This document shows positions 42,296 through 54,873 of a DNA stretch of 64,000 nt, piece after piece. Below the pieces are notes generated by a model. The model saw only the letters and a list, made by a program, of their open reading frames with translations, searched no databases and was not told the DNA's origin. Within the stretch, counting starts at the first letter, position 1; each line of letters begins with the position of its first letter. Source of the stretch: Tridacna crocea (taxonomy: Eukaryota > Mollusca > Bivalvia > Cardiida > Cardiidae); the NCBI GenBank assembly GCA_943736015.1, contig OX031061.1, positions 59,960,192 to 60,024,191 on the forward strand, written 5' to 3'. The position numbers and the translations under genes are program-made.

Positions 42296-43460
42296 AGCAA
42301 AATCTTTGAAAGTCTTTTTCTCTGAAACTGGAAAGCGCAGAGCTTTGATATTTGGTATGTAACATCTCCTGTGAGACGTCTACCAAGCTGGTTCATATGA
42401 TGCTCCTGGGGTCAAAGCTGGCCCCCACCCCGGGGGTCACAAATTCGAAACATAGGAACAAAGAAAGAAAACTTTAAACTTCTTCTTCTCTGAAACTAGA
42501 ACGTGTAGACCCTTGATATTTGGTATGTAGCATCTCCTTGAAGACCTCTACCAAGATTGTTCATAATTATGATGCCCCTGGGATCCAAACTAGCCCATCC
42601 CGAGGGTCATAAGTTCGAAACATTAAAACAAAGAAGGAAGAATTTAAAATTCTTCTTCTCTGAAACTGGAAGGAGTAGAGCTTTGATATTTTATATATAG
42701 CATCTTCTATTAGATCTCTGCCAAGTTTGTCCACATGATGTCCCTGGGGTCCTAACTGGCTCCGCGTCAGGGGCCACAAGTATAAACATTGGAACAAAGA
42801 AGGAAAACTTTAAAACTCTTCTTCTCTCAAACTAGAAGGTGTAGAGCTTTGATATCTGGTATGTAGCATTTCTTTGTAGACCTCTATCAAGTTTGTTTAT
42901 ATGATGTCCCTGGGGTCAAAACTGCAACCGCCCCGGGGGTCGTAGCTCGAAATATAGGATCAAAGAAGGAAAACTTTAAAATTCTTCTTCTCTTAAACTA
43001 GAAAGTGTAGAGCTTTGATGTTTTGTATGTAGCACCTACTAGTGGACCTCTACCAAGTTTGTTCATATGATGCCCTTGGGGTCAAAACTGGTCCCACCCC
43101 GGGGGTCACAAATTCGAAACATAGGAACAAAAAATGACATCTTTAAATTATTTTTCTCTTAAACTGGAAGGTGTACAGCTTTGATACTTTGTATGTAGCA
43201 TCTCCTAGTAGACCTCAACCAGGTATGTTCATATAATGCCCCTAGGGTCATAACTGGCCCCGCCCCGGCGTTCACAATTTTAAACATGGGAACAAAAAAG
43301 GAAATATTTGAGATTCTTCTTCTCTGAAACTAGAAGGTGTAGAGCTTTGATATTGGTATGTAGGATCTAATAGTGGACCTCTACCAAGTTTGTTCATATG
43401 ATGCCCCAGGGATAAAAAATGGCCTGGCCCGGCGGTCACAAGTTTTAAACAGTTCTAAAG
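42296..43460. repeat. Tandem ~150-base units, inverted relative to 33730-34900
   Basis: About eight units with 'agagctttgatatttggtat', gttcatatgatgcccctggg and 'aacataggaacaaagaagga', the reverse complement of the family at 33730-34900. It abuts the previous repeat directly. Confidence 0.8.
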
Positions 43461-44085
43461 GAAGACTTTAAAATTCTTCAGAGTGCTTTGCTATTTGGAA
43501 TGTAGTGAAGCTGTTCTAAGTTTGTTAGCTCTCCTGAGCACAAGTTCAGTGAGGACAAAATTGGATCACCTTGGGTCGTAAACTAGGTTACAATGTTAAA
43601 TTAAAGACATACATTGTGAGGCCACATTTCTTGCTCAGCTGATTTGAAAATTGGTCAGAATGTTTGTCTTCATAAAAATCTCACGTGAATCTGCATTTAG
43701 TGCTTGTCCGGAATATAACTTTATCTCAAGTCAGAACGAATTAAAACTTGATATGCAAGAACAATACCTCTACCTAACACGGATTTTGAGTAATTCCACT
43801 TTGATCTTCACTTTTACAGTATTTCTTGCTTATCCAGAATGGAAATTAGAAGTCTCAAGCCAAGTTGACTTGCGACTTTGTTGTATTGCCTGCCCTTTGC
43901 AACTATTATACCTCCTCGACAACTGCCGGTGGGATAGGCATATATTGCAACACTTTGCCGCTCTTGCATTATCATTTGGCCTTGAACTTCAATATTTTGT
44001 ATTTATCTTCATTGTAGACCTTTACTGCGTAGTACTCAGGTGAGCGATATAGGACCATCACGGTCGTCTTGTTTTTTTAGCTCAC
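43461..44085. other. No gene recognised
   Basis: Contains a short AGCTCTCCTGAGCAC start at about 43530, related to the composite repeats, and the end-like 'ctcaggtgagcgatatagga' at 44036. A 130-codon open frame at 43651-44043 has no recognisable domain and lies within this repeat-like block. Confidence 0.4.
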
Positions 44086-45340
44086 CTGGGAACAACGTGC
44101 TCAAGGGGAGCTTTTTAGGATGACACGGTGTCCGTCGTCCGTCGTGAGTCTTCCGTCGTCAACAATTCTTTAAACATCAACTCCTAAACCGCTGTGCTAA
44201 TTTGGACCAAACTTGACTGGCATGTTCCTTGGAAGATCCTCTTTAAAACTTGTTCGCAGAACTTGATTCTATAAAAAATGAATTTTCTGAGAATTTTTTT
44301 AAAAATCTTCTCTGAAACCGCTGGTCAGATTTCAAAAATAAATTGTTTGCGAAATTTTGATCCGTTAAGAAACATGGCTCTGGAGAATGGAGGCTTCTTG
44401 CAATATACAGAAATGAAGGATTTTTTAAAAATTCTTCTCTGAAACAGCTGGTCAGATTTTGAAATGATTTCATAGCAATGTTCCTTTTTCAAAAACTGTT
44501 CGCGAAATTTTGACCCGTCAAGAACATGGCTCTGGTGAATCGGGGCTACTTGCACTATAGGGAAATGAAGAAATTCTTAAAAAATCTTCTCTGAAGAAAC
44601 CGCTGGTGAGATTTTGAAATAATTTCACAGCAATGTTGCTTGCGTGACCATTTTCAAAAAGTGTTCGCAAAATTTTGATCCATTAAGAAACATAGCTCTG
44701 GTGAATGGAGGCTACTTGCACTATACAGAAATGAAGAAATTCTTTAGAATTCTTCTTCTCTGAAACGGCTGGTCAGATTTTGAAACAATTTCACACAGAT
44801 ATTCCTTAAATTACCCTTTCCAGAGAGTGTTCGCGAAATTTTTATCCGTCAAGAAACATGGGTCTGGTGAATGGGGACTACTTGCATTATACGGAAATAG
44901 AGAAATTCTAAACAAGCCTTTTTCTCTGAAACTGCTGGTCAGATTTCTGAATAATTTCACAGAAATAATCCTTGGATGACCCTTTTCAAAAAGTGTTCGT
45001 GAAATTATAATCATTCGAAAAACAACTGCCATTTGTTGGCACCTGCATGTGGTGCTCTTGTTTGACTGATGTTTTTAGTCGCTATCGAGCCTGTGCTCCT
45101 CTTCAATAATTTGTCTTTGGGTCATCTATCCAAAAATTTATTTGCAAAATTCTGATTCATCAAAATCATTGCTGTGGTGATTACTCCGGGGGAGGTGACA
45201 GATTTTGAAATGACTTTTACAGGTGACCTTTTCAAAATGGCTTGGAAGTTTCAATACCTTAAAAAAATGGCTATAGTGCCTCAAAACCTCCGGTGAGCGA
45301 TGCAAGGCGATCTTGGTCCTCTTGCTATCTTATTTTTTTC
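44086..45340. repeat. Composite repeat with ~150-base tandem units
   Basis: Starts agctcacctgggaacaacgt; units share aaaccgctggtcagattttg; ends ccggtgagcgatgcaaggcg then 'cctcttgctatctta'. Close relative of 37333-38690, belonging to Ig-locus unit C. Confidence 0.72.
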
Positions 45341-46724
45341 CCTTTTCTCTTCTTTTTAAGTTAGAAAATTATAGCAATGTATACAAATATTGTATACTGA
45401 TACAATATATCATTTTCAAATGAATTGTATCTAAAAAAAAAAAAAAAATAATAAAATAATAATATACCAATATTTTTTGGTTTTTGAATGTTGTATTGCA
45501 GCATCCACTATGTATGTTTTTTGTGGAAAATAAATGAAAAGCAAAAAAACTATTTTTTATATACTGTACAATGGCCCTGTGGGAGAAAGCTTTTGAGAAC
45601 ACTAGGTAAATGAGAATATGCTGGAAACCAGTATTTTCTCCTTTTCCCGCAATGGTTCTACATTTTTTTCACGAGTACCACTTCTTAGCTACGTTCAATT
45701 GGTCGTCTGGAAATGCTTTCAGTATGGACTTCTCTAAAATATTTTCACCTGAAACGTTAACGACGTATATGACAAATGTTCGCGCGCATCCTACTGTGCA
45801 TGTATTTTTGTCGTGGATATTGAATTAAAAGTGCTCCTATGTACTGTTTGCAAATCATGGTAATACTATTGGTGCACAGACACACGTAGCATTTACTTTG
45901 GGTAGTATTGGTGAAGAGGAAAAAATCATGAAATAATCCAAATGTTGCTGACACGGCCTTACACAAACACACACAAAAAAAGAAAAGGAAATGCAGAAAA
46001 TTTAAAGATATGGAGGTATAATCGTTTTCACTTTAAAAATTATTGTCGGAAAAGAAGAAATCGTTCCTATTGAGCAATTTCTCCTTTTCCAACTGCGTCT
46101 GCCAAGCTTTTACCTATTCTTTATCCTTAAAAAAGCAACTTCCAAAGTGGCCTCCAACCTTGTTTTCTAACAAAATAAGCACAAATAGATGTTTGCAATT
46201 ATAAACACTATGATTGTGGAAGTTTTAAGGAAAATCGGTCCGTTGAAAAGTGCTTATTTATTTGATATTAACCCGTCATATGATCTTCCCTCAATGGTCT
46301 ATGTATAACTTGCATATTTGTACATTAACCATGCACAAACCAGGCTTTGTATACATTTTTCTCCAAAAATATATGATTTTTTATCAAAATGATGTATATT
46401 TCAATATTGTTTCCTGTTATTTTCCTGTTGAACGGCCCGTTAAAGTAAGACGATTTTAGCCAAATATAAGCTGAACTTTGGATCTGTATTTACCTTTTTC
46501 CAAGGCAAATTTCTAAGAAACGAGCCCGGAGACTTTCATCTTTTTAACTGTAATCGCCCATAGACATGATGAGCTTTGTATGTGGAAAGTTTTGAAAAAA
46601 ACCTGTTCGTTAGAAAAAGATTGTCATATACGTCGTTAAATGACTACGAGATGGATTCGTGAAACGGGCGACATGGAGCACGGACAGTAAGAATTGTGGT
46701 TTACTTTAGCAGTTTTATCTTTAC
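45341..46724 (+). other. Ig-locus unit C upstream part
   Basis: Parallel to 30440-31767: an A-tract, a MITE relic (45565-45725), the block agtatggacttctctaaaat at 45720, a second MITE-like hairpin (46040-46130), and 'ccaaatataagctgaacttt'. Kept at high similarity to unit A. The frames seen in this block in A and C do not continue in B. Confidence 0.65.
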
Positions 46725-46726
46725 AG

Positions 46727-47038
46727 TTCCTCCTAGTATCCCAACGTTCCTCAACACCATGGATATAGACGGATGTGAAAGTTGCACTAATGTTAAGATC
46801 AATACCGATGCTGACATAATATGCCAGGTCCTAGAAGGAGGGACACTTCCGGTTACTGTGAAAATTGTAATTGCCGGAGAAGAAGGAGGCAAATGTAACT
46901 TTGATAAATCAGCCTACACCAAATGTAAAATGACAAAATATATCACCAGTAGTCTGCATTTAAAAGAAATTCGCTGCGAGGCAGTAAATAAGGCCATTAG
47001 TGACCCGCTCTCTACTTCGACCAAGTTATACGTTGTTG
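46727..47038 (+). CDS. Ig-like domain exon, copy C
   Basis: 312 bases, phase 1-1, same splice borders as A and B. Compared with A it has Ile21Thr, Asn28Asp, Thr32Ile, Ser44Thr, Val54Gly, Ser63Ala, Glu71Lys and Glu89Lys; all six cysteines are kept. It is the copy closest to the transmembrane exon (48204) and therefore the one most likely to be membrane-proximal among the three. Confidence 0.78.
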
Positions 47039-47111
47039 GTAGGTATGGTGACGTAGTTCTCAACGTTACTCTGTTCTTTTTCGCTTGATTCGTACCCGGT
47101 TTAGCATGAAA

Positions 47112-47345
47112 CCTATGAGGTCATAAGTTCGAATCACTAATAGGGCGATTTTTTTCCTAGAATTGATAATCGACATTGTGACAGGATTCATTCTTCTCTC
47201 ACCACTGATCGATGTTTCGACGATGGTTATGTGAGAAAGCAGTATGTGGCTTAAGAATAGTATTGTGCGAAGCACTGGTTAAATGAAAATCTAGAGAAGA
47301 TAATCTTGAACAGGTGAACAGGTCGTCGGAATATAACTGAAAAAT
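47112..47345 (+). repeat. Conserved downstream part of Ig-locus unit C
   Basis: Matches 32165-32375 with several changes (ttcgaatcactaataggg ... aggtcgtcggaatataactg). Confidence 0.7.
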
Positions 47346-47397
47346 AATGCTGAAATAAGTAAAAAAGTTTTAAAACACTTTTTCCCACCACGTAAGA

Positions 47398-47581
47398 AAA
47401 ACCTTCTATACCGATTTCGAAAATGACGCCGACAGGTGCTTTTAATTTGAAGGAGCTTGAGCTGTCATTTTGCAATACGGTCGAAGACAGGAAGAAGATT
47501 TCGGTACTTATAATTGTAAAGCGGCCACGGAATATTTCAATAAGGCTATCGCAAATTCAATTCTAAGTATTGCATCTACAG
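47398..47581 (+). pseudogene. Second half of another Ig domain (one-base frame disruption)
   Basis: Between acceptor-like cacgtaag and donor aca|ggtatg. One frame gives TGAFNLKELELSFC; after one surplus base another gives QEEDFGTYNCKAATEYF, with the classic Ig D-x-G-x-Y-x-C motif. The exon is 184 bases where phase 1-1 needs a multiple of three, so the shift matches a single-base insertion near 47485. It could instead be a sequencing error, or the true acceptor could lie elsewhere. The first half of this Ig domain was not found. Confidence 0.6.
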
Positions 47582-48203
47582 GTATGAAGTTAACACTTAA
47601 GCTGCTAAAAGCACAGCATTTTGATCTTGATATACACTATCCAAAAAGGAGAAATTCTTTACAAAAATGCATTGAATGCGCATATTTTTGTTTTTCTATC
47701 AGCTTGAATGTTTCATTTAACTTATTTAGTGGATGAAGGCTGAAAGGTTAAATTATCACTTGATCATGGTCATTAAAACTCGGGATTGCGTGGAAACTGT
47801 TAAAGCAACGTCCTCTCCTTTACTAGCATTTGCAGTCATTATATATTAAGATAATACTTTTTGACATTTGATCGACAGTGTCTGCTTTCCTGAGAAATTG
47901 TAGATAAAAGCAATCCTGATAATACCAAATTTTGGTCTTTTCCCTAGGCTGAGAACGTCCAGATTATTCATTTGCCTCTGCAAGGATTAATCTTTAAAAG
48001 CATTCCAGTTATTTCTAGCATTTTTTTTTTTGCTCAAGCAAGTTTAGGAGTATCCTCGGGCAAGACAAGGCATCATAAAAGAACTTGTAAAATGGAAAGA
48101 ATACATAAGTAATTGAATTGTCACCCTGATATTTCTGAAATGCCTATGAAAACCGCGCACTTTCATTCAACTTATTTCACAAATTTTATTTTACCGGCTA
48201 AAG

Positions 48204-48344
48204 ATAAGAAAATCTCTGAGAGCAGGGAGAAGACTCTTCCATCGAAATCTATTGGTATCGGTGCTGCAGCGGGAGTTGTCGTTCTAGTGCTTGTGGTCAT
48301 TTTGGTAATAAAAAGGAGAAGAAATACAGATGGAGATAAAACAG
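48204..48344 (+). CDS. Transmembrane exon of the Ig-like receptor
   Basis: A 141-base, phase 1-1 exon (acceptor ggctaaag, donor acag|gttggc). It encodes a short charged stalk (KKISESREKTLPSK), one hydrophobic helix of about 21 residues (IGIGAAAGVVVLVLVVILVI) and a basic stop-transfer KRRRN. It is a single-pass, type I-like membrane anchor, which fits the preceding Ig exons and following cytoplasmic exons. The donor is not a strong consensus, but phase and composition support it. Confidence 0.75.
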
Positions 48345-48389
48345 GTTGGCTAAGAAAAAAAAAGTTATGTCTTCGCAATCGGTAGGGAA

Positions 48390-48560
48390 ATATCTTGAAA
48401 AAAGAGGGTTCTTAGTTCGAAACCCTAGTTCGGCAAATTTCTTTACGAGGATTGATGTTGGTCATTACGACAGGATTCATTGATTCCTCAACGGTGATCA
48501 CTGTTCGCGGTGTAACTGAAATAATGTTGAAAACAACGCACAAGCAGTTAATCAACGAAT
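48390..48560 (+). repeat. Diverged copy of the unit-associated dispersed repeat
   Basis: 'ttagttcgaaaccctagttc ... gacaggattcattgattcc ... gtgtaactgaaataatgttg' resembles 32165-32390. This shows that the 3' part of the Ig unit is itself an interspersed repeat (possibly tRNA-derived, since gttcgaatc resembles a B box). Confidence 0.5.
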
Positions 48561-48864
48561 TTTGTTATCTTACGTACGCTTGAGATAAGAATTTTGTGAT
48601 GTCGTATGTGGCATCATCTATACCTCTTTGAGGGAAGTGAATCAGGTTTTATTAATGGAAACTACACTTTGTAAATATTTTGTTTGCATTTAGTGTTTTG
48701 TGATAAAACTACTCTGACATTCTACCGCTTAAATTGCGTTATCGTATGAAAAGAACAGACATGCCAAATGGCTAGTTCAATAACAATACTGTTGAATGGT
48801 CTAATAAGATATCATCCCAGCTGATGTCATATCCTAATTACATGTATGTCTGCGAATATTTCAG

Positions 48865-48937
48865 CCAGTGAAAACATTCCAATGGATGCTTCAAAAGGTC
48901 CTGCTATACTCAACGAACCGAGAGATGAACAAAATGG
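48865..48937 (+). CDS. Cytoplasmic exon 1 of the Ig-like receptor
   Basis: 73 bases, acceptor cgaatatttcag, donor gtcagt, phase 1 in and phase 2 out. Encodes SENIPMDASKGPAILNEPRDEQN, acidic and proline-bearing, with no hydrophobic segment. It joins the phase-1 end of the transmembrane exon and the following 26-base exon without breaking frame. Confidence 0.62.
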
Positions 48938-51900
48938 GTCAGTTCATTGATACAATTCACGGATCGTATTTATCAAATATTTATCTCTAAACCTTTTAAC
49001 GCAATAGGAGAAAACAAAAGCTCAAATCACGGACGGTATAGATCAAGACCAAGCTAAACGTTAAGTGCAGTCTAGATCCGTATTCATGGATCATCCTTAA
49101 CCCTTATCCTACTGTATATATGAAGTAAAACTTTAAAGACGATAACAAAAATAGGAACGACGTCAGTCTAAATGTATATATCGGAGAAACATATCTCCAT
49201 ATTGGGCAGTGTAGATCAAAGATGAGAATGCAGAGAACGTGCAGTCTGATCTTGATCTAACTTGTCCTCTAAAGGTTAAAGATTCGCACTTAGTAGCAAA
49301 GATATTACTAGTATTTTGTCAAATTTTCGAGGATTTTCTTCATTAGAGATTGAAACAACTTCTGATTGCCTAAACCAAGTAGTTTAGCCAATTAGAATTT
49401 GTATAACTTTCAAAATTAGATGATTATTTCATTTATTTGGCTCTGAAAAAGTCACGGTAATCCATCCATCAATGAATTATGATCATGATCCTACAGGTGG
49501 TGAATAAAAAGCTAGAGAGCAAAATAAAGCATTTAATGGGGATATATTTAGTTCAATGCATGTCTACTGTCCAAACCTTAAAGATAATCAGAATTGTGAT
49601 AACCATAAGTTAAAGATAAATGGATAATGTTTCGTAATCTAGCTTCGATCATCAGAAAGTTTTGCCACAGAGGACAAGCTTTCGTTGCTGTCGATGTTGT
49701 TGTTTTTGATAAACTTCTTAGAAGGCTTTATACATGTATATGAGCTATGCTCTGTGTAAAAGGACAAAACGTATCTGCAAAATATATCGACCAATATCAG
49801 CCTTTGCATAGTTTATGGTATTCCATATACCACCTCGGAGTAAAATTTTACGATTTTTTATTAATTCAGATTGATTTTTTTCGAATTCATTACAATATTA
49901 AAATGTATAAATGAACAAAAAAAAAAAAATCTTAAAGACACTGTGAGGTTTGAAAGCTATTCCAAATGAAGGGTATAAAAACAATTCTCATCCAAGCACT
50001 GTAACTGTGGTCGTCTGTTGCTTTAACAGCAAAAACTTCTCAACTTTTGAAGCATACTTTCATTGAGGTTTCATCTGAACGATTCAGATTCAGAGACATG
50101 CACAAATTTGTTTCCGCTGTATTTTCTTTTCCACGCCCAACCATACATGGTTTCCTGAAACCCAGAGAAACGTTGACTCACAGTATGTGGTACGATGTTT
50201 CGCAATAGGATAGAGATCCATGGATGGATTGTATGAGCAGTTAAAATTCCATAAGAAGGCTCCAAAGTATTGCTGTTGATTATTTTTTACGGTCAAAGGG
50301 ACACTGTGTCTTTATGATTACCATCCTATGATTGTGACCAAAATACAATTGAGCAATTCTGAGCGAACTAAAAAATTCATAGCGAAAAACAATTTAAAGA
50401 CAAACCAAGAAAGACATTCGAGTCTAAGTGTAAGGCGGTTTCGAACAGATATCTCAACAAAAGTGGTAAAAAGCATGAAGTCATGCCGAATTAAAATTGA
50501 AATGAAATTTTCGATAACAGACATCATGTAAGAGAAAATTGGACAAATCAGTTTAGAAATGGAATGAAATTGACAAAAGCGATATCAAAAGAAAGGCATA
50601 GATTTATATTATCTATCTAAAGTAAGGTATAGATTTATATTTTTAAGCGTAAAACGGGACCTCATATTTTAACAGAAGTGTGGTTTATCTGGTTATGCTT
50701 GCTTCAGAACAAAAAAACTTAAGGTCTCAGTAAAGTCCAACTGAATAAACAACCTCTTTATAAAATAAAAGTAAATTTTATATTAACCGTGTAAAAATAT
50801 GGCGATTATTATGACTTACATGATATGTAAAAGTGCAGTTTGTCAAAGGTCCAGGCAAGTCAGAAAAGAAGAATGTTGAAACTAGAACAATACCTACCAT
50901 GACGCATTATATGTTTGTTAACATCAGTGACCGCCCCTGATTAACCGGTATTTCGTCGTAAATCTCCGCACTGACGTAAGATTGATGTAAGCATCACATG
51001 ATTACTCAAAGCGTTGAACTGTCATTCATTTGATCCTTTTGTCCCTATTCTTTGCTTGAAAAACGTAAGTTTATCGACATTGTAAACAGAACGACTACAC
51101 AGGGTGATCATTGCTCGATCAATGGCATCTCTGAAACCTACGGGCTTGTCCATGCATTTTCGCACCCGTATATCACGACAACCAATGCAGTAACTGACAC
51201 GTTTGAGTTTTCTCTGATCTTACAGGTGTGTGTTGTCATGTGATGTGATGGGTTACCCGATATATTTTTGAGTTACAAATAGTAAAAATTACCTATTTTG
51301 GACTCTACAAGAACTGAAACATTACTGGAATGGGCAAAATTCAGTGGATCCCCATGAACCCAAAACTACCTATACATCAAGATTTAGTCAGTTGTTCGAC
51401 AAAATGGACTGTATGGATCAATAATTTTGTGTTGACTTGCTTTCTTGGTAAAGTACATCACGGACAGCAGATTATTGATCATATATAAAACAATGTGTCC
51501 AGCTGTGTTAATTATGTTAATTATCAAACACGACCTCACAGACATTTGTCGGTCTTGTTCACATTTTTTTAAAGACTTTAATCGACAAAGCCTTTACTTA
51601 TCGTGTTCATGATATGCGGGTGACCCAGGTCCATCAAAACCTTTATGTTGTAGTAAGTCATCGGTAACAGTGACAGATTAACAGTAAAATTTCCCTAGAC
51701 TATTCTAAACAAGTAAGCGTACTTTATCAGAAATATTATCTTGCTGTAATGTTGTCTCTTGAATCCTGATGGCTACGAAGTTAACCAGTTGCTAATGCTG
51801 ATTTTCCTACATGTCTTTTGTACATGCATGTCTTGGTTAGGCTTCACTTTACCTCTCCCAGTTGTGGTATATATGCTATTAACTTGGCGTCGCCTAAGCA

Positions 51901-52073
51901 TTTTACTGCATAGATCTATGTAAATAGATCTAGTAGTAGAATGAAAACCAGGGCAACAAAAATCTGTAAATGAATAGATAAAGACACCGATAAAATGTCG
52001 GTTGGTGCAAGTTAAGATGTTGCTTTGTCATGGTTCTTAAACAATCTGTTTAGATTCATCTTCTATCTTTCAG
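48938..52073 (+). other. Intron of the Ig-like receptor (inferred)
   Basis: About 3.1 kb of A/T-rich sequence. A short dispersed repeat (cagtctgatcttgatctaac) lies near 49235. I see no exon, element end or RNA gene in it. Confidence 0.45.
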
Positions 52074-52099
52074 GTCCGATGCCTATGACTCCATTATTG
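52074..52099 (+). CDS. Cytoplasmic micro-exon 2
   Basis: 26 bases between a strong acceptor (cttctatctttcag) and a good donor (gtatgt), phase 2 in and phase 1 out, the only combination that fits both neighbouring exons. Encodes SDAYDSII. Tyr followed three residues later by Ile gives a Y-x-x-I site, although Asp at -2 is not the ITIM consensus. It is short, so support comes mainly from borders and phase. Confidence 0.5.
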
Positions 52100-52109
52100 G
52101 TATGTATTT

Positions 52110-52460
52110 AGTCCAGTCAAATTGTGAGAAGACCCAAAACAAATTGCAACAAAAACACTTTTTTTGTTTTCAACATCCTTAGAGACACCTTTTTAACATA
52201 TGTAAAGTAGGACGAAATCGGAGGATATGAAATTTGACTTTTTAAGCTTTTTTGAATTCGTATGAATTTTGCCATTTTAAGCTTTATTACAGCTCATCTC
52301 GCAGGTTTTACATGTAATTCCTACTCGACTTTTCTCATGAAAGTAACAGTAAAACCCACTAGCAACTTGTTACAACATGTCCACCATGATTTACATACAA
52401 GGCAGCATTCCTTCTGTCAATTTAGTTCTACATTGGAGTTGGTTTACCCCACCCACTAAT
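52110..52460 (+). repeat. Inverted-pair repeat, left copy
   Basis: Shares in order 'ttagtccagtcaaa', 'acccaaaac.aattgcaaca', 'agtaggacgaaatcggagga' and 'ttaccccacccactaatac' with the reverse complement of 55410-55770. Confidence 0.7.
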
Positions 52461-53734
52461 ACAAAGGGAGGGACCACTGTACATATACAGTAAACTATGG
52501 TTGGACCGTTGAAATGGGTATTTTACATTTATATTGTGAATAAATTTTTGTTTTTTGAAATACTGATTAGTACTTCAGACCATATTTTTTCTCTTTAATT
52601 GTACAGAAAGTTGTCAGTAACACTTTGTTAAAGTAGTGGACCCATAATACATGTGTTTCTAGTGCAGCATGGCATAATATTTCTTGACCACTGATAAAGA
52701 CTGATTTATACAGATTTAATACTTTTGCACATTTTTAACCAACCAGAAATTCCTTTGATGTCTATCTTCAAATTATCTGTTGATACTTTTGTTTGTTTCC
52801 AGAAAAGGGAGGTAATTATCACATCTCTTTGTAATGAGAATAGAGTGGTTTTAGGTTTATAAATGATAATTCCAGGAAGGACAAAAATGAAAAACTGGCT
52901 CGATGAAAGTAGTACAAAAATACTCATTTTTAACATCAGCAAATGTTGTAGGATAATAATATAGTGGAAATACCTGTTTTCTATTACGGGTCCACTACGT
53001 TAAGTGGCATATAAATTTGGTGTTGAAGAAGCGGTAGTTTTGCGGTCCGAATATAATATAGCCATTTGACTGCCATTCCACATAATCGTTGCATGCTAAT
53101 CATCATGTGACATTCCAACTTGCATTTGCAAACTAGCATGAAAACTAGATCATAGGCTACGTATCTGTGTAAGTAAATACCGCAAAAGACCTCTTTTAGT
53201 GTTCTTCCTACAAATGGATACGTTAGCAGATACTGACTTACTCTTTACAGATATTTAAAGTGCAGAGTTCCACAGAGATACACTGGGGATATTGCCTATG
53301 TAGAATTATCATCAAGATAACATATAGATCTTTTAATATTTAAGCATTGTATGATAAAAAAAAAAAAAAAATAACTTGTAGAAATATGATACGTCATGAT
53401 TGTCTGTCCTCAGTTCACTTGCAAGATGTAACTGGGATCAATAAAAATTATCAAACATGTCTGTTTCACTGGACTTGTGAATTCTACTCTTCTTCAGAGG
53501 CCTAAAGTTAAGTGTGCCCTACATGGATAATTCAACTTTTCAGGATTTTTTCCCATCATCTCCACCTGCCATTCATGGTAATAATGTAAAAGAAAAAGTG
53601 TGCCTTTATTCGGAATCGGGGCAAAATGGGACAGCACCAGCCTAGTGGCAGTTGCAAATGAACAAGAAAAGCTGAAAACTTTTTTAGTAGTCAGAGCTTG
53701 TTGGTGGTGAAGGTACAACTTACAAGTTAACGGC

Positions 53735-53759
53735 AACAACAACAACAACAACAACAACA
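53735..53759 (+). repeat. (CAA)n microsatellite
   Basis: Eight CAA units in succession. Confidence 0.9.
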
Positions 53760-54425
53760 AATGTCCAGGCATCTTTTCAAATAGGCACTGTCTTTTATTT
53801 ATGATCAGGGTATCGGGCGATTTCTGTGCAGGCACCAGGCGGCAGAAGTCTTTTCTGACTGGAGCCGACCGGCTTACACGCAACTAATGAAAGTTGTGAT
53901 TACAAAATTCTCTGTTGTCGGGATTTTGTCACTGCATGGTTCGTAACTTATCGATTAGTCTTTCCTATATATAAGATACGTCCGAGGCATGGACCTACTG
54001 GTTGGCTAGAAAAAAAAAATTAACATAGTGCACACCTAAGTTCAAAAGATGCGATAGAACCTAAATCATCTTCTATATATGCCCGATGTCATTCAGTTAT
54101 CATAAAAGACCTGCTGGTATTTTTTATAAAGAGTACGTTTTGGACAACCCTTGCTTATGGATTTGAACACATACATGCAAATATCATTTGCTTAACTTAG
54201 AAAGTGAGTCCCTCATCAAGTTTGATAGACACCAATCACAAAACCAGTATTATGTTTTTTTCTTAACTTAAAATGGCTACGAATTAGATAAGAAATTGTT
54301 GCTGGAATGCAAAATAAGATGAGAAACAGAACATTATATGGTTGAATAAGGAAACTTTGTATCTGTGAGTTATAAATCTAAGTTATAAGACTTGCAATCA
54401 TTGGTTCATATGAAAATTGACTTAA

Positions 54426-54642
54426 CCCTTTCCCAAACGACAAATTTTGGACCCTTCCAAACCGAAAGAGTTTGCAGACGACAATTTTAGATTTGGAGAA
54501 AATTGCAGAAAGTTCTCAAAAAGGGTAGAAAACTGTAGGAAAAGGAGAAATTGCTCGTTACGAGCCATTTCTCCTTTTTCCACAGTGTAATCAAAGACTT
54601 TTACTGCAGACACGTAAAAACCAGGGCTTGTTTGGGAAAGGG
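54426..54642. repeat. TTAA-type MITE, best-preserved ends
   Basis: The ends are perfect inverted repeats CCCTTTCCCAAAC and GTTTGGGAAAGGG, each flanked by TTAA (54422-54425, 54643-54646). The central palindrome is ggaaaaggagaaattgctcg and its complement. 217 bases, no coding capacity. The TTAA target and CCCTTT start suggest mobilisation by a piggyBac-type transposase (inference). Confidence 0.88.
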
Positions 54643-54873
54643 TTAATATGCCTCTGCAGTTGATAGCGGTATATTACCTTTTATTAAAATGGTGTTTCAA
54701 GGTTTGCTTATTTTTAGAAAAAGCAATAGGTTAAGTGTAAAACAACAACAACAACAAAAAAAAAGGTTGAACATTTTGTTAATTTTCATAGTTTGAATTA
54801 TTACCTGCATCTTGTCAAAAACATCCTAACACAGTTTTCTAACTGTATCTGAAGTTAAATCACAATAATTCAA

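Noticed and set aside
43651..44043. 130-codon plus-strand frame with hydrophobic stretches
   Set aside because: It sits in a composite repeat and has no recognisable domain or splice context.
53494..53883. 129-codon minus-strand frame with a poly-Leu 'signal peptide'
   Set aside because: The Leu run is a translated (CAA)n microsatellite; no domain, and it lies inside an intron.
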